Assembly: GCF_003205515.1 (NCBI RefSeq)
Contig: NZ_KZ826485.1
Location: 62,001-126,000, forward strand
DNA: 64,000 bases
Reading direction: 5' to 3'
DNA from: Litorivita pollutaquae
GTDB taxonomy: Bacteria > Pseudomonadota > Alphaproteobacteria > Rhodobacterales > Rhodobacteraceae
Both the position numbers and the translations under genes were made by a program. The stretch's first letter is position 1. Each line of letters starts with the position of its first letter. Below, piece after piece: positions 23,373-32,162 of this stretch. The notes under the pieces were generated by a model, which was not told the origin of the DNA, ran no database searches, and saw only the letters and a program-made list of their open reading frames with translations.

Positions 23373-25777
23373 TCCGGGTTGCCCTCTTTATCGCGTCGCT
23401 CTTGTTTGCCGGGGCATCGCCCGCTGCCGCGCAGCGGGTTGACGTGCTTGGCGGGGAACATGCGGATTTCACCCGTCTGGTTTTCTACCTTCCAGACGCC
23501 ACCGAATGGCGTCTGGAAAAAATGGGAGACAGCCGCCTATTGAGCTTTGCGCGCGAGGGGCTGAGCTTTGACACCACCAAGGCTTTTGACAAAATTCCGC
23601 GCAACCGTTTAAAGGCACTGCGCCCTATTGCGGGCGAAAGCGCGCTGCGTCTTGATCTCGCCTGTGAGTGCGCCATCGAAGGCTATTATGTCGGGCAACG
23701 CTATCTGGTGCTCGACATCTCCGGCGACGGCGCAGAGAACGAAACCGATACCACGCCAATTCCGACCGTGGCTGCGGCCGCCGCTGTGACCCCAAACACC
23801 AAGCCGCGCGAACAAAGCCGCGTCTCTTTCGGTGTCTTCCCGGTCGCCACCGACAACAGCCAAGTTCCGTTCCACCTTGGGTTCGGAATTTCCATGGGCG
23901 AGGTTGAAGAACCCGTAGTTCCGCTGCAACCCGAACCCGCCAGCACAGAAAACGCCGCCGACCGATTTGCAACCCTGCGCGACGAAGATCTTGGCCGGCT
24001 GCAGCGGGTCCAAGAGGCCCAAGACCGTTTGGTTGAACAAATCAGCCGCGCCGCAACCCAAGGCCTATTGGTGCCGCGCAAGACCACAACGCATGCCCCG
24101 CGCACTCATCGCGCGGAAAATGATGCGCCATATACGAAGACCACATCCGATGACGGACAAAACCCGCATGATGCGCTGATGTCCCCCGAAGAGGCCGCGC
24201 AGGAGGCCATGAGCCACATCAATCTCAAAGCAGAAACCAGCATCGATCGAGACCTGTTGCGGATGATCGGGGAGCTACCACAATCCCAAGACGGACAACG
24301 ATGCCTTGATGGAGATGAAATTGCCGTGGGGCAATGGGGCGACCCGGATGTAAGTTTCGGCACCGCCATCGGCAAGGCGCGGGCGCAGCTATTGGGGGAA
24401 TTCGACAAACCCAATCCCGATGCCGCGCGCAATCTTGTCCGTCTTTATCTTCACTACGGGTTTGGCGCCGAAGCACTCATCGCTTCAAAGATGCTCGACC
24501 CGCACGCCAAGGAAACCGACGTCTTGCGCGCTTTGGCGCAGATCATGGAACGCGGCTTTGCCCCCAACGAAGGGCTTCTCCACAGCCAGATGCAATGCGA
24601 TTCACCCGTCGCTCTTTGGGCAATCTTGGCACATAAAACCCTGCCCTATGCCGCGCATCCCGATGTCGCTGCGGCGCTGCGCAATTTCTCCAGTCTTCCG
24701 CTGCACCTGCGTGCCCATATCGGACCAATGTTGAGCGAACGCTTTCTCTCTGCCGGCATGAAAGACGAGGCAGAGCAGGTCTTGCGCCTTCTGGACCGCG
24801 GCATTGATGTGCCTGACGCCAAGGCCCATATGGCCAAAGCCGATCTTGAACTTGCCAAGGGTGAAATCGAGCCGGCGGCCAAGACCCTCGACACTGTGGT
24901 CACCTCCAACACCGAGGATTCTCCCGAAGCCTTGGTCAAACTGATCGACACCAAACTGGCACGCCACGAACAAATTTCGCCTGAAATGGCCGATCTCGCG
25001 GGTGCCTATGCCTTTGAACAACGCGAGACACCCTTGGGGGATGAGTTGCTGAGGGTAAACACTTTGGCCTTGGCCGACGCAGGTAAATTTCACGAGGCCT
25101 TCAAACAGCTTCAACAATTTAAATCCGGTGCGGCTCCGGCCGCTTATCGTGCCGTTCGCTCACAAGCGGTTGGGATATTGACCGAAAAAGCTGCCGATAT
25201 GATCTTTCTGGAGATCGCCATCGCGCAGCAATTCGATCATATCGAAGAGATCTCCCCCGACGTCGGCAATCGCGCCGCAGAGCGTTTGATCTCGCTCGGA
25301 TTTGCGGCTCCTGCCGATCGGTTTTTGGAACCCAGCGCCGATGGCCCGGACGGAAGGGCGCGCCGCCTCTTGCGCGCCCGCGCCGCGCTTCTTGATATGC
25401 GCCCCCTGCGGGCCGAAGCTGATGTTATTGGCCTTGGCGGACCGGATGCCGAAGAAATTCGCGCCGAGGCGCGCGCCATGACCGGCGACCACGAAGCCGC
25501 CACCCGCGCCTTCCAAAGCATTGAAGACACCGAAAAAGCCAAACGCCAAGCCTGGCTCGCCGGCGCATGGGGCAACGTTCAAGACGCAGATGACGGCCCG
25601 ATGGCAGAGGCCGCCGCCCTGATGGTTTCGGCGCAAACGCCCGAAGAGGATACAGCGCGCGCAGACCAAGGTGTCTTGGCACGCAACCGTGCTCTGCTCG
25701 AACAAAGCGCCGAAGCACGCGCGCTTCTTGATGGATTGTTGACCGATCTTCGCGTCGATCCGCTCAAGGCAGAATAA
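23369..25777 (+). CDS. Large periplasmic repeat protein coupled to motA
   Basis: The 802-residue protein starts with a Sec signal peptide (residues 1-22, IRVALFIASLLFAGASPAAA). A region of about 100 residues follows (HADFTRLVFYLPDATEWRLE and RLDLACECAIEGYYVGQRY) that resembles an AMIN-type or similar beta domain. A low-complexity linker leads to a long alpha-helical solenoid with TPR-like character to the C-terminus. The ATG at 23369 overlaps the motA stop (ATGA) and has GGAGG 5 bases upstream; longer frames inside motA are rejected. Translational coupling with motA suggests a motor role in the periplasm. The family is not recognised with confidence. Confidence 0.82.
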   Translation: MIRVALFIASLLFAGASPAAAQRVDVLGGEHADFTRLVFYLPDATEWRLEKMGDSRLLSFAREGLSFDTTKAFDKIPRNRLKALRPIAGESALRLDLACECAIEGYYVGQRYLVLDISGDGAENETDTTPIPTVAAAAAVTPNTKPREQSRVSFGVFPVATDNSQVPFHLGFGISMGEVEEPVVPLQPEPASTENAADRFATLRDEDLGRLQRVQEAQDRLVEQISRAATQGLLVPRKTTTHAPRTHRAENDAPYTKTTSDDGQNPHDALMSPEEAAQEAMSHINLKAETSIDRDLLRMIGELPQSQDGQRCLDGDEIAVGQWGDPDVSFGTAIGKARAQLLGEFDKPNPDAARNLVRLYLHYGFGAEALIASKMLDPHAKETDVLRALAQIMERGFAPNEGLLHSQMQCDSPVALWAILAHKTLPYAAHPDVAAALRNFSSLPLHLRAHIGPMLSERFLSAGMKDEAEQVLRLLDRGIDVPDAKAHMAKADLELAKGEIEPAAKTLDTVVTSNTEDSPEALVKLIDTKLARHEQISPEMADLAGAYAFEQRETPLGDELLRVNTLALADAGKFHEAFKQLQQFKSGAAPAAYRAVRSQAVGILTEKAADMIFLEIAIAQQFDHIEEISPDVGNRAAERLISLGFAAPADRFLEPSADGPDGRARRLLRARAALLDMRPLRAEADVIGLGGPDAEEIRAEARAMTGDHEAATRAFQSIEDTEKAKRQAWLAGAWGNVQDADDGPMAEAAALMVSAQTPEEDTARADQGVLARNRALLEQSAEARALLDGLLTDLRVDPLKAE

Positions 25778-25899
25778 TCCACAGAAAACGGCGCCCACCG
25801 ATAGAATTACCCGCTTTTCTCGGCCCTTCGTTACCCATTGGTAAGACCCCAGACCTATCCTGATGCCAAAGCAGCAGAATGCGCATCAAGGATGGTAGA

Positions 25900-26733
25900 A
25901 TGTCATCACTCCAGATCCGCGCCCCGTTCCATACGGCGGCGTTTTTCATCCCCCTTACAAAGGCCGCAATGGCCCGCGTTTGTGCGCGCGTAACCTTACT
26001 TTGCTTGGGGTCTGTCCTATGCATCGTGGCACCCGGCGGCGCACGTGCCTCAAACGAGATCGCCGCGATCTGCGATGCCGCTGCCAAAACCGTCAGCCGC
26101 GAATCGGGCGTCCCCATTTCGGTTCTGCAGGCCATTACACGTACGGAAACCGGCCACAAACGCGGCGGGAAAATCCGCCCATGGCCCTGGACGGTCAATA
26201 TGGAGGGTGCAGGGAAATGGTTCGACAATGAGGACGAAGCTCGCGCCTATGTGTTCAAACACTTCAAACGCGGCGCGCGCAGCTTTGACGTCGGTTGTTT
26301 TCAGATCAATTACAAATGGCATCACAAGAATTTCAGCTCCATCGAAGAGATGTTCGAGCCGATCGCCAATGCCCGTTATGCGGCAAAATTCCTGACCGAA
26401 CTGTATCAAGAGACCGGCAGCTGGACCAATGCTGCGGGTGCCTATCACTCCCGCACCCCGAAATACGCCAACAAATACAAAGCGCGCTTCGAACGGTTCC
26501 GCTCGGCGATGACCAACACCCCGCCGAACGTGGGTGAATTGCAGCCCCGCGACACCCGCGCCGACCCTGCTCCTGTCGCCATCGCGGATGCTTCGCCCGT
26601 GCGGCGACAAAAAACCCGCGCACCTAATAATTTCCCGCTGCTGCAATCGGGCGCAACCGGAGGGCTTGGCTCTCTCGTGCCCATCTCGCGCGGCGGAGCG
26701 AGCCTTTTCGCACAATCCACACCCGAAGGATAA
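25900..26733 (+). CDS. Lytic transglycosylase of the flagellar cluster (SLT fold, SltF-like)
   Basis: This enzyme cleaves peptidoglycan glycan strands, probably to let the flagellar rod through the wall. In 277 residues, the transglycosylase domain covers about residues 60-200. The catalytic Glu lies in ITRTETGH (near residue 83), and FDVGCFQINYKWH plus NAAGAYHSRTPKYANKY match the SLT core. AAGGA sits 8 bases before the ATG at 25900. A shorter start at 25969 would give a more usual signal peptide (VTLLCLGSVLCIVAPGGARA). It ends 3 bases before flhA. R. sphaeroides has a separate flagellar SltF because FlgJ lacks this domain, and the short rod-binding protein at 42004-42339 fits that pattern. 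Confidence 0.85.
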   Translation: MSSLQIRAPFHTAAFFIPLTKAAMARVCARVTLLCLGSVLCIVAPGGARASNEIAAICDAAAKTVSRESGVPISVLQAITRTETGHKRGGKIRPWPWTVNMEGAGKWFDNEDEARAYVFKHFKRGARSFDVGCFQINYKWHHKNFSSIEEMFEPIANARYAAKFLTELYQETGSWTNAAGAYHSRTPKYANKYKARFERFRSAMTNTPPNVGELQPRDTRADPAPVAIADASPVRRQKTRAPNNFPLLQSGATGGLGSLVPISRGGASLFAQSTPEG

Positions 26734-26736
26734 ATC

Positions 26737-28824
26737 ATGCCAGCTTTGACTCTGCGGACGATTTTCCAACCGACGATCCTGCTTGCCTTGGCGTTGATGG
26801 CAATCATCGTAATGATGATTCTGCCGATGCCGGCCTTTGTGCTCGATATCGGACTGGCCGCCTCTTTCGCATTGGCGATCCTTATCTTCACCGTGACCCT
26901 GTTCATTGAACGCCCCCTCGACTTCTCAGCCTTTCCGACGATCCTTCTGGCCTCGCTGATGCTGCGACTGTCGCTCAATGTTTCCTCGACCAAGTTGATC
27001 ATCGGTCAAGGTCACACCGGCACCGGCGCAGCGGGGGATGTGATCGAAGGTTTTGCCAATTTCGTCATGTCCGGCAGCGTCTTCTTGGGCCTTGTGGTTT
27101 TTGGGGTGCTGCTCATCGTGAACTTTATGGTGATCACCAAAGGCGCGGCGCGGATGGCCGAGGTCGGTGCGCGTTTCGCGCTTGACGGCATGCCCGGCAA
27201 ACAGCTCGCCATCGACGCCGACATGTCCGCCGGCGCCATCGACCACGCCGAAGCCAAGGCCCGCCGTGAATTGGAACAGATGGAGACGACCTTTTTCGGG
27301 TCGCTCGATGGTGCATCGAAATTCGTCAAAGGCGATGCGGTGGCGGGCCTGTTGATCACCATGCTCAACCTTGTGATGGGGTTGATCATGGGTGTTGTCG
27401 TCCACGGCATGGCCATTGGCGATGCCTTTGAAACCTATACGATTTTGACTGTTGGGGATGGGCTTGTAACGCAAATTCCGGCGGTGATCATCTCCATCGC
27501 TTCGGCGCTTTTGCTGGCGCGTGGCGGCGACAAGGGCGCGACCGATCTGGCGCTGTTTGACCAGCTTGGAAAATATCCAGCCGCACTGGCCACGGTGGCT
27601 GTTCTGATGGCGTTGTTCGCGCTTGTCCCCGGCCTGCCTTTCGTGCCCTTCATGGCCGGCGCCGGCGTGTTGGGGGCTGCGGCTTTCTATATGTTCAAGA
27701 ACCAGAAAACCGAAGCCGAGGCAGAACTCCAGCCCGAGGATTCGCCTGCCATGCCGGTAGACCGTCCGTTGGGCGATGTATTGAACCTTGATGACATCCA
27801 CGTCGAATTCGCGCCGGATCTGGTCAATATGGTGCTTGACCCCGGCACCGGATTGGACGCGCGTATTGCCAATATGCGGACCCATGTGGCCACCTTCTTT
27901 GGTTTGATCCTGCCGGAAATCCGGCTCACCGATGATCCCGGATTACCCCCCGGCCACTACGTCATTCGCATTCAGGGTGTCGCGCAGGTGCGCGCGCGCC
28001 TGTCCCCCGATCAAGTACTTGCGTTGATCCCCGATGGCGGCGCCGGCCTGCCGCAGGGTGAGGATGTGCAAGAACCGGTCTATGGCGCCCCGGCCCGCTG
28101 GCTCAACCCCAAAGACCAAGAGGCCGCCGCCTTGTCCGGCGTCACCATCGTCACCCCGACCGAGGTTCTGGCCACACATCTTTTGGAAATCATCAAAAAG
28201 AACTTCCCCCGCCTGATGACGTTGAAATCCCTGCGCCGCTTGCTCGATGAAATGGTCAATCTGTCAGACCCGCATCGCGCCGAGGCAAACCGCAAAATGC
28301 TCGACGAGCTGATCCCCGAAAAGGTCCCGCTTGACCTCTTGCATCAGGTCATTCGCCTGTTGCTTGAAGAGCAGGTTTCCATCCGCAACCTGCCTTTGAT
28401 CCTCGAAGCCACGGCAGAAGCACGCACCATCCACCATCAACCCGAAGCGATTTGCGAACATGTGCGCCAAAGGCTCGGCTTCCAATTGGTTGCGCAGATG
28501 CGCCGTGACGACGGCACAATTCCGTTGATCCAACTGGCGCCCGAATGGGAGGACACCTTCAGCACCTATCAAATCGACAGCGAACGCGGCGGGCTCGACG
28601 TGGCGCTGCCGCCCGATATGTTCAACCGTCTGGCCAATTCGGTCTCGGACCGGATCAATGAGGCCGGCGATCGCGGAATTTTTCCCGCAATTGTCACCTC
28701 GACCCGTCGCCGCCGGTTTCTGCGCACGGTGATGAGCGCCAAAAACATCTCCAATCCCGTGCTCTCTTTCGAGGAAATCGGGCTTGAGGCGCGCCCCGCT
28801 TTGGTCGGAGTGGTGTCAGCCTGA
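26737..28824 (+). CDS. flhA: Flagellar export protein FlhA
   Basis: FlhA is the export-gate subunit that energises secretion and docks late substrates and chaperones. The 695-residue protein has about eight N-terminal membrane helices (from residue 12 to 320). It includes the conserved FHIPEP-type region (RLSLNVSSTKLIIGQGHTG near residue 72, GDAVAGLLITMLNLVMGLI) and a large cytoplasmic domain of about 350 residues ending in FEEIGLEARPALVGV. It follows the lytic transglycosylase by 3 bases and overlaps fliR by one base. This is a full-length family member. Confidence 0.97.
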   Translation: MPALTLRTIFQPTILLALALMAIIVMMILPMPAFVLDIGLAASFALAILIFTVTLFIERPLDFSAFPTILLASLMLRLSLNVSSTKLIIGQGHTGTGAAGDVIEGFANFVMSGSVFLGLVVFGVLLIVNFMVITKGAARMAEVGARFALDGMPGKQLAIDADMSAGAIDHAEAKARRELEQMETTFFGSLDGASKFVKGDAVAGLLITMLNLVMGLIMGVVVHGMAIGDAFETYTILTVGDGLVTQIPAVIISIASALLLARGGDKGATDLALFDQLGKYPAALATVAVLMALFALVPGLPFVPFMAGAGVLGAAAFYMFKNQKTEAEAELQPEDSPAMPVDRPLGDVLNLDDIHVEFAPDLVNMVLDPGTGLDARIANMRTHVATFFGLILPEIRLTDDPGLPPGHYVIRIQGVAQVRARLSPDQVLALIPDGGAGLPQGEDVQEPVYGAPARWLNPKDQEAAALSGVTIVTPTEVLATHLLEIIKKNFPRLMTLKSLRRLLDEMVNLSDPHRAEANRKMLDELIPEKVPLDLLHQVIRLLLEEQVSIRNLPLILEATAEARTIHHQPEAICEHVRQRLGFQLVAQMRRDDGTIPLIQLAPEWEDTFSTYQIDSERGGLDVALPPDMFNRLANSVSDRINEAGDRGIFPAIVTSTRRRRFLRTVMSAKNISNPVLSFEEIGLEARPALVGVVSA

Positions 28825-29600
28825 TGGAAAATGCCGCCGCCCTGTTTGGATGGACAGAAGCCCTTCTCTGGCAGGGGTTTTTGGTGTTTCTGCGGGTGGG
28901 CCCGATGGTATCCTTATTGCCGGGATTTGGCGAACAATCCGTCTCGGTGCGGGTCAAATTGGGATTGGCGCTCGCGTTCACCTTGGTGTTGTCCCCGATT
29001 GTCGGCACGATTGACCCACAAGGCACCTATACCTTGCCGGCGCTCGTCCGCTATGCCGCGACAGAAACCACAAACGGACTGTTGCTCGGCATTGGGGTGC
29101 GGCTTTTCGTGCTGGCCCTGCAAACCGCCGGATCGATGGCCGCGCAGGCCACATCTTTGGCGCAGATTTTTGGCGGTGCAGGGGCCGAACCCCTGCCTGC
29201 GATTGGTCATGTCTTAATGGTGTCCGGCCTCGCTTTGGCGATGATGATGGGTCTGCATGTGCGAGTTGTTCAACTCTTGGTGCTGTCCTATGACATGCTT
29301 CCCGCAGGTCAATTTCCGGTGCCCTCGGTGGTCAGCCAATGGGGCATTTCACAAGTCAGCCGCGCGTTCTCCTTGGCCTTTACTTTGGCCGCGCCTTTCA
29401 TCATCATTTCGGTACTCTATAACCTGACCCTCGGGGTCATCAACCGGGCCATGCCGCAACTCATGGTCGCCTTTGTCGGCGCGCCGGTGATCACCGGCGG
29501 AGCAATGGCCCTGCTTCTGATTATCTCACCGGTGATTTTACAAGTCTGGGTCGAGGCGCTGAACCTCTTCATGGCCAATCCGTTCACAGGTGCGCCATGA
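28824..29600 (+). CDS. fliR: Flagellar export protein FliR
   Basis: FliR is the export-gate membrane protein that assembles with FliP and FliQ at the core of the flagellar export pore. The 258-residue protein has about six membrane helices with family motifs near FLRVGPMVSLLPGFGEQSV, AQIFGGAG and FNPFTGAP-like end (MANPFTGAP). The ATG at 28824 shares its A with the flhA stop, and its own stop overlaps flhB by 4 bases, so flhA-fliR-flhB is a tightly coupled operon. Confidence 0.95.
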   Translation: MENAAALFGWTEALLWQGFLVFLRVGPMVSLLPGFGEQSVSVRVKLGLALAFTLVLSPIVGTIDPQGTYTLPALVRYAATETTNGLLLGIGVRLFVLALQTAGSMAAQATSLAQIFGGAGAEPLPAIGHVLMVSGLALAMMMGLHVRVVQLLVLSYDMLPAGQFPVPSVVSQWGISQVSRAFSLAFTLAAPFIIISVLYNLTLGVINRAMPQLMVAFVGAPVITGGAMALLLIISPVILQVWVEALNLFMANPFTGAP

Positions 29601-30685
29601 GTGGACAGGACGACGATACCGAAAAGTCACACGAACCCACGCCCAAAAAGCTGGATGAGGCGCGCAAAAAGGGCGACATCGCCCGTTCTCAAGATCTGAC
29701 CACTGCTGCCGCCTATGGCGGGCTTTTGCTTGCCGTGGTCGCGGCGGGGCCCTCGATCATCGAAGGTATTGGCAATGCGTTGATGATGCTGGTCAGCCAA
29801 TCACACGATCTGGCGCCACTGATGTTCGACGGATCGGCGCAGCCGGTATTTGCCGGTGTGCTCGGTGCCGTAGGTATCGCGGTCCTTCCGCTGTTTGCCC
29901 TACCCGCCGTCGCCGCGCTCCTGACACTTTTCGCCCAACGCGGATTTGCCTTTGCCCCCTCGAAACTGAACATGAAGCTCAGCCGAATTTCGATCCTGTC
30001 CAACGCCAAGAACAAATTCGGGCGCGGCGGATTATTTGAATTTGGCAAAAGTTTCGTCAAACTGACGATCTATTCGACGGTCTTGGGCCTGTTTTTGCGG
30101 GCGCGTATCGAAGAAATGGCGGGCACCGTGCAAACCAGCCCCGGAATCGCCACGATGATGCTGGCCGATTTATTCAGCCGGTTCTTTGTTGTCGTCCTGC
30201 TCATCGCCATCGTCATCGGCGTGGTTGATTTTCTGTGGCAAAAGATGGAGCACAATCGCAAAAACATGATGTCCAACAAGGAAATCCGCGACGAACACAA
30301 AGAAAGCGAAGGCGACCCGCATATGAAAAACCAGCGCCGCCAGCGCGGGTATGAAATCGCCATGGGCCAGATGATGCAAGACGTCCCCACCGCCGATGTG
30401 ATCATTGTCAACCCGACGCATTATGCCGTGGCGCTCAAATGGAGCCGTATGCCCGGTGCCGCGCCGGTTTGCGTCGCCAAAGGCGTCGACGAAATCGCCG
30501 CAAAAATCCGCGAGATTGCCAATGAGAATGCGGTGCCGATCCGATCCGATCCGCCAACCGCGCGGGCGCTTTATGCGACAACCGATATCGGACAGGAGAT
30601 CGCTTCGGAACACTTCCGCGCTGTCGCGGCAGCCATCCGATTCGCCGAAGCCATGCGTAAACGCGCGCGTTGGGGGCGGGGATGA
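29597..30685 (+). CDS. flhB: Flagellar export switch protein FlhB
   Basis: FlhB controls the switch from rod/hook to filament export. The 362-residue protein has an N-terminal domain with four membrane helices and a cytoplasmic domain with the autocleavage motif NPTH (VNPTHYAVAL, near residue 272), where cleavage between Asn and Pro changes export specificity. Other markers are KTHEPTPKKLDEARKKGDI-like start (HEPTPKKLDEARKKGDIARS) and MSNKEIRDEHKESEGDPHMK. It overlaps fliR upstream and the small coiled-coil gene downstream by 4 bases each. Confidence 0.97.
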   Translation: MSGQDDDTEKSHEPTPKKLDEARKKGDIARSQDLTTAAAYGGLLLAVVAAGPSIIEGIGNALMMLVSQSHDLAPLMFDGSAQPVFAGVLGAVGIAVLPLFALPAVAALLTLFAQRGFAFAPSKLNMKLSRISILSNAKNKFGRGGLFEFGKSFVKLTIYSTVLGLFLRARIEEMAGTVQTSPGIATMMLADLFSRFFVVVLLIAIVIGVVDFLWQKMEHNRKNMMSNKEIRDEHKESEGDPHMKNQRRQRGYEIAMGQMMQDVPTADVIIVNPTHYAVALKWSRMPGAAPVCVAKGVDEIAAKIREIANENAVPIRSDPPTARALYATTDIGQEIASEHFRAVAAAIRFAEAMRKRARWGRG

Positions 30686-31089
30686 GTCAGCAATTCAAGG
30701 AACTGGTGCAGGTCACCGATGCGCTTTATCAAGTCGAGTTGGCCAAAGTACAAAAGATCGCGGCCGAAGAGGCGCGGCTGCGTCAAGCTTTGGCGGATTT
30801 GGATTCACAGGCGCGCGATGCGATGAACGCCGCCCAAGACGATATGATGGCAGTGCGCGCGCTTGGCGCCGACCTTCTCTGGCGGCAGTGGGTCGGTCGG
30901 GCCCGCGCCGCGCTGCAAATGCAGCTGGCGCAGGTTCTCGTACGCAAGAACGAAGCCATGGTCAAATTACGCCGCGCCTTCGGTAAAACCACAGTGGCTC
31001 AAGACCTGTTGGAGCAAGAGTTACATAAAGTGGCCAAGGAACGCGAGGCCAAGCGTATCGTCACGGATCTCGAGCAACTCGCCCAATGA
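30682..31089 (+). CDS. Small coiled-coil protein after flhB, FliJ-like candidate
   Basis: The 135-residue all-helical protein is rich in Ala, Gln, Glu and Lys with long heptad patterns (VTDALYQVELAKVQKIAAEE, LRQALADLDSQARD, ELHKVAKEREAKRIV). No membrane segment is present. The ATG overlaps the flhB stop (ATGA), so it is translationally coupled to the export operon. Length and coiled coil resemble FliJ (about 147 residues), the export chaperone-escort usually next to fliI. No fliJ is seen beside fliI here. The FliJ role is inference; it could be another export-associated protein. Confidence 0.65.
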   Translation: MSQQFKELVQVTDALYQVELAKVQKIAAEEARLRQALADLDSQARDAMNAAQDDMMAVRALGADLLWRQWVGRARAALQMQLAQVLVRKNEAMVKLRRAFGKTTVAQDLLEQELHKVAKEREAKRIVTDLEQLAQ

Positions 31090-31244
31090 CCGCAATTCAC
31101 CTGGCCCCGCAGATCGCCGCGCGATGGCCCAACCGCGCGGACAAATTTGTGCTATGGATCAGGACAACACCGTTCCGTTGCGCATACGCCGCCATGTGCT
31201 GCCCCTGCTGTAATAGGGTTCTGCCCCCTCAGGCGCATCCGTGA
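31086..31244 (+). CDS. Candidate 52-residue ORF coupled to the coiled-coil gene
   Basis: An ATG overlaps the preceding stop by 4 bases (ATGA) and opens 52 codons. The product has a Trp/Arg-rich first half and a Cys cluster (MCCPCCN) near the end. It runs into the 3' end of the converging DUF2793 gene. No family was recognised. The coupling signal is the only support; it may be a remnant. Confidence 0.22.
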   Translation: MTAIHLAPQIAARWPNRADKFVLWIRTTPFRCAYAAMCCPCCNRVLPPQAHP

Positions 31245-31992
31245 CAAAAATGACTGCACCCTGGCCTTGGGTCGTAGCTGACGGAAGGGTCGCCATCGTG
31301 TATATTGGCAAGTTGAACCGGCTGGTTGCATTTATCGACTCTGCAAAAACATCTACTCCAAATGTCGCAGACCCGACCGTGCCGTCAAAGCGCAGCACAT
31401 CGGTCCAGCTGGTGCCATCTGAGCTGACCTTGAACGCCAAATCATCATCACCCATCAAGCCAATCTCGGCGCGGCCTGACCAATTGGTTTGAAACAACAG
31501 GCTGCCGGTATCGCCACTGGCATTTTTGTTCATCTTCATCTGATGACCCGCCCCTTCATGCGTGAAGAGACTCGCCTCAGCGGACACAGCAAGGCGATTG
31601 CTGCTATCGGCCGAGGTGTTAATTCCAACCTCGGGCAGGTTTTGCAACTGCGTCCCGGCGTCCTGCCACAGGGTGCCATCAAAGCGCAGCGTCATACCCG
31701 AAGACAGAACCTCGGCACGCCAGCCTTCTTTTGGCGCGTAGAACATCCAAAGGTCGCTATCATAAACAGCAATGGTATGGTCATAAGTGGCCCAAAGCCC
31801 TCCGGCACCCGGGGCGACAATATAGCAATCACCTTCATTCGGTACGGCGGGCGGCGCGGTAAGCGCATTGTCGAGCGCGACGAGTTGAACGATGGCATCC
31901 AGCTTGCGCAAGGCTTCGTTATGAGTGACGTGTTTTTGCGCTTGGGAAGGCGCAATGTATGGAAGAGATAGGATGGGTGATTGATCGGGCAT
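31159..31992 (-). CDS. DUF2793 domain protein (phage/GTA spike-like)
   Basis: The 277-residue protein begins with a DUF2793 domain (residues about 5-150) bearing LPYIAPSQAQKHVTHNEAL and DCYIVAPGAGGLWATYDHTIA. A beta-rich region follows and ends in a small domain with TQGQGAVIFVTDAP. DUF2793 proteins are found in alphaproteobacterial phage tail or gene-transfer-agent head-spike genes. The ATG at 31992 is chosen because GAGG precedes it by 8 bases and the domain starts there. It lies 171 bases downstream of the second fliL on the same strand. No other phage gene is nearby. Function in a flagellar locus is unknown. Confidence 0.8.
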   Translation of the reverse strand: MPDQSPILSLPYIAPSQAQKHVTHNEALRKLDAIVQLVALDNALTAPPAVPNEGDCYIVAPGAGGLWATYDHTIAVYDSDLWMFYAPKEGWRAEVLSSGMTLRFDGTLWQDAGTQLQNLPEVGINTSADSSNRLAVSAEASLFTHEGAGHQMKMNKNASGDTGSLLFQTNWSGRAEIGLMGDDDLAFKVSSDGTSWTDVLRFDGTVGSATFGVDVFAESINATSRFNLPIYTMATLPSATTQGQGAVIFVTDAPEGAEPYYSRGSTWRRMRNGTVLS

Positions 31993-32162
31993 CAAGAAAT
32001 CCTCTGTCAAAGTCAGGCCACGCAGCGGGCGATAGGACAGAGTTATCCTCGCAATTGATGTGCAACCGGTATCCTTGCCGTACGGTGGTGTTGCACCGCG
32101 CACTCGTCATGCGAATGCCGCAGCGCTCGGCCACGGCATTTACATCGAAGTCAGGCAGAGTC

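Noticed and set aside
26926-27885. Antisense open frame of about 319 codons in flhA
   Set aside because: flhA is a full-length conserved gene; the frame is His/Arg/Gln-rich and without start signals.
31159-31992. Prophage remnant around the DUF2793 gene
   Set aside because: No integrase, capsid, terminase or attachment repeat is visible nearby.
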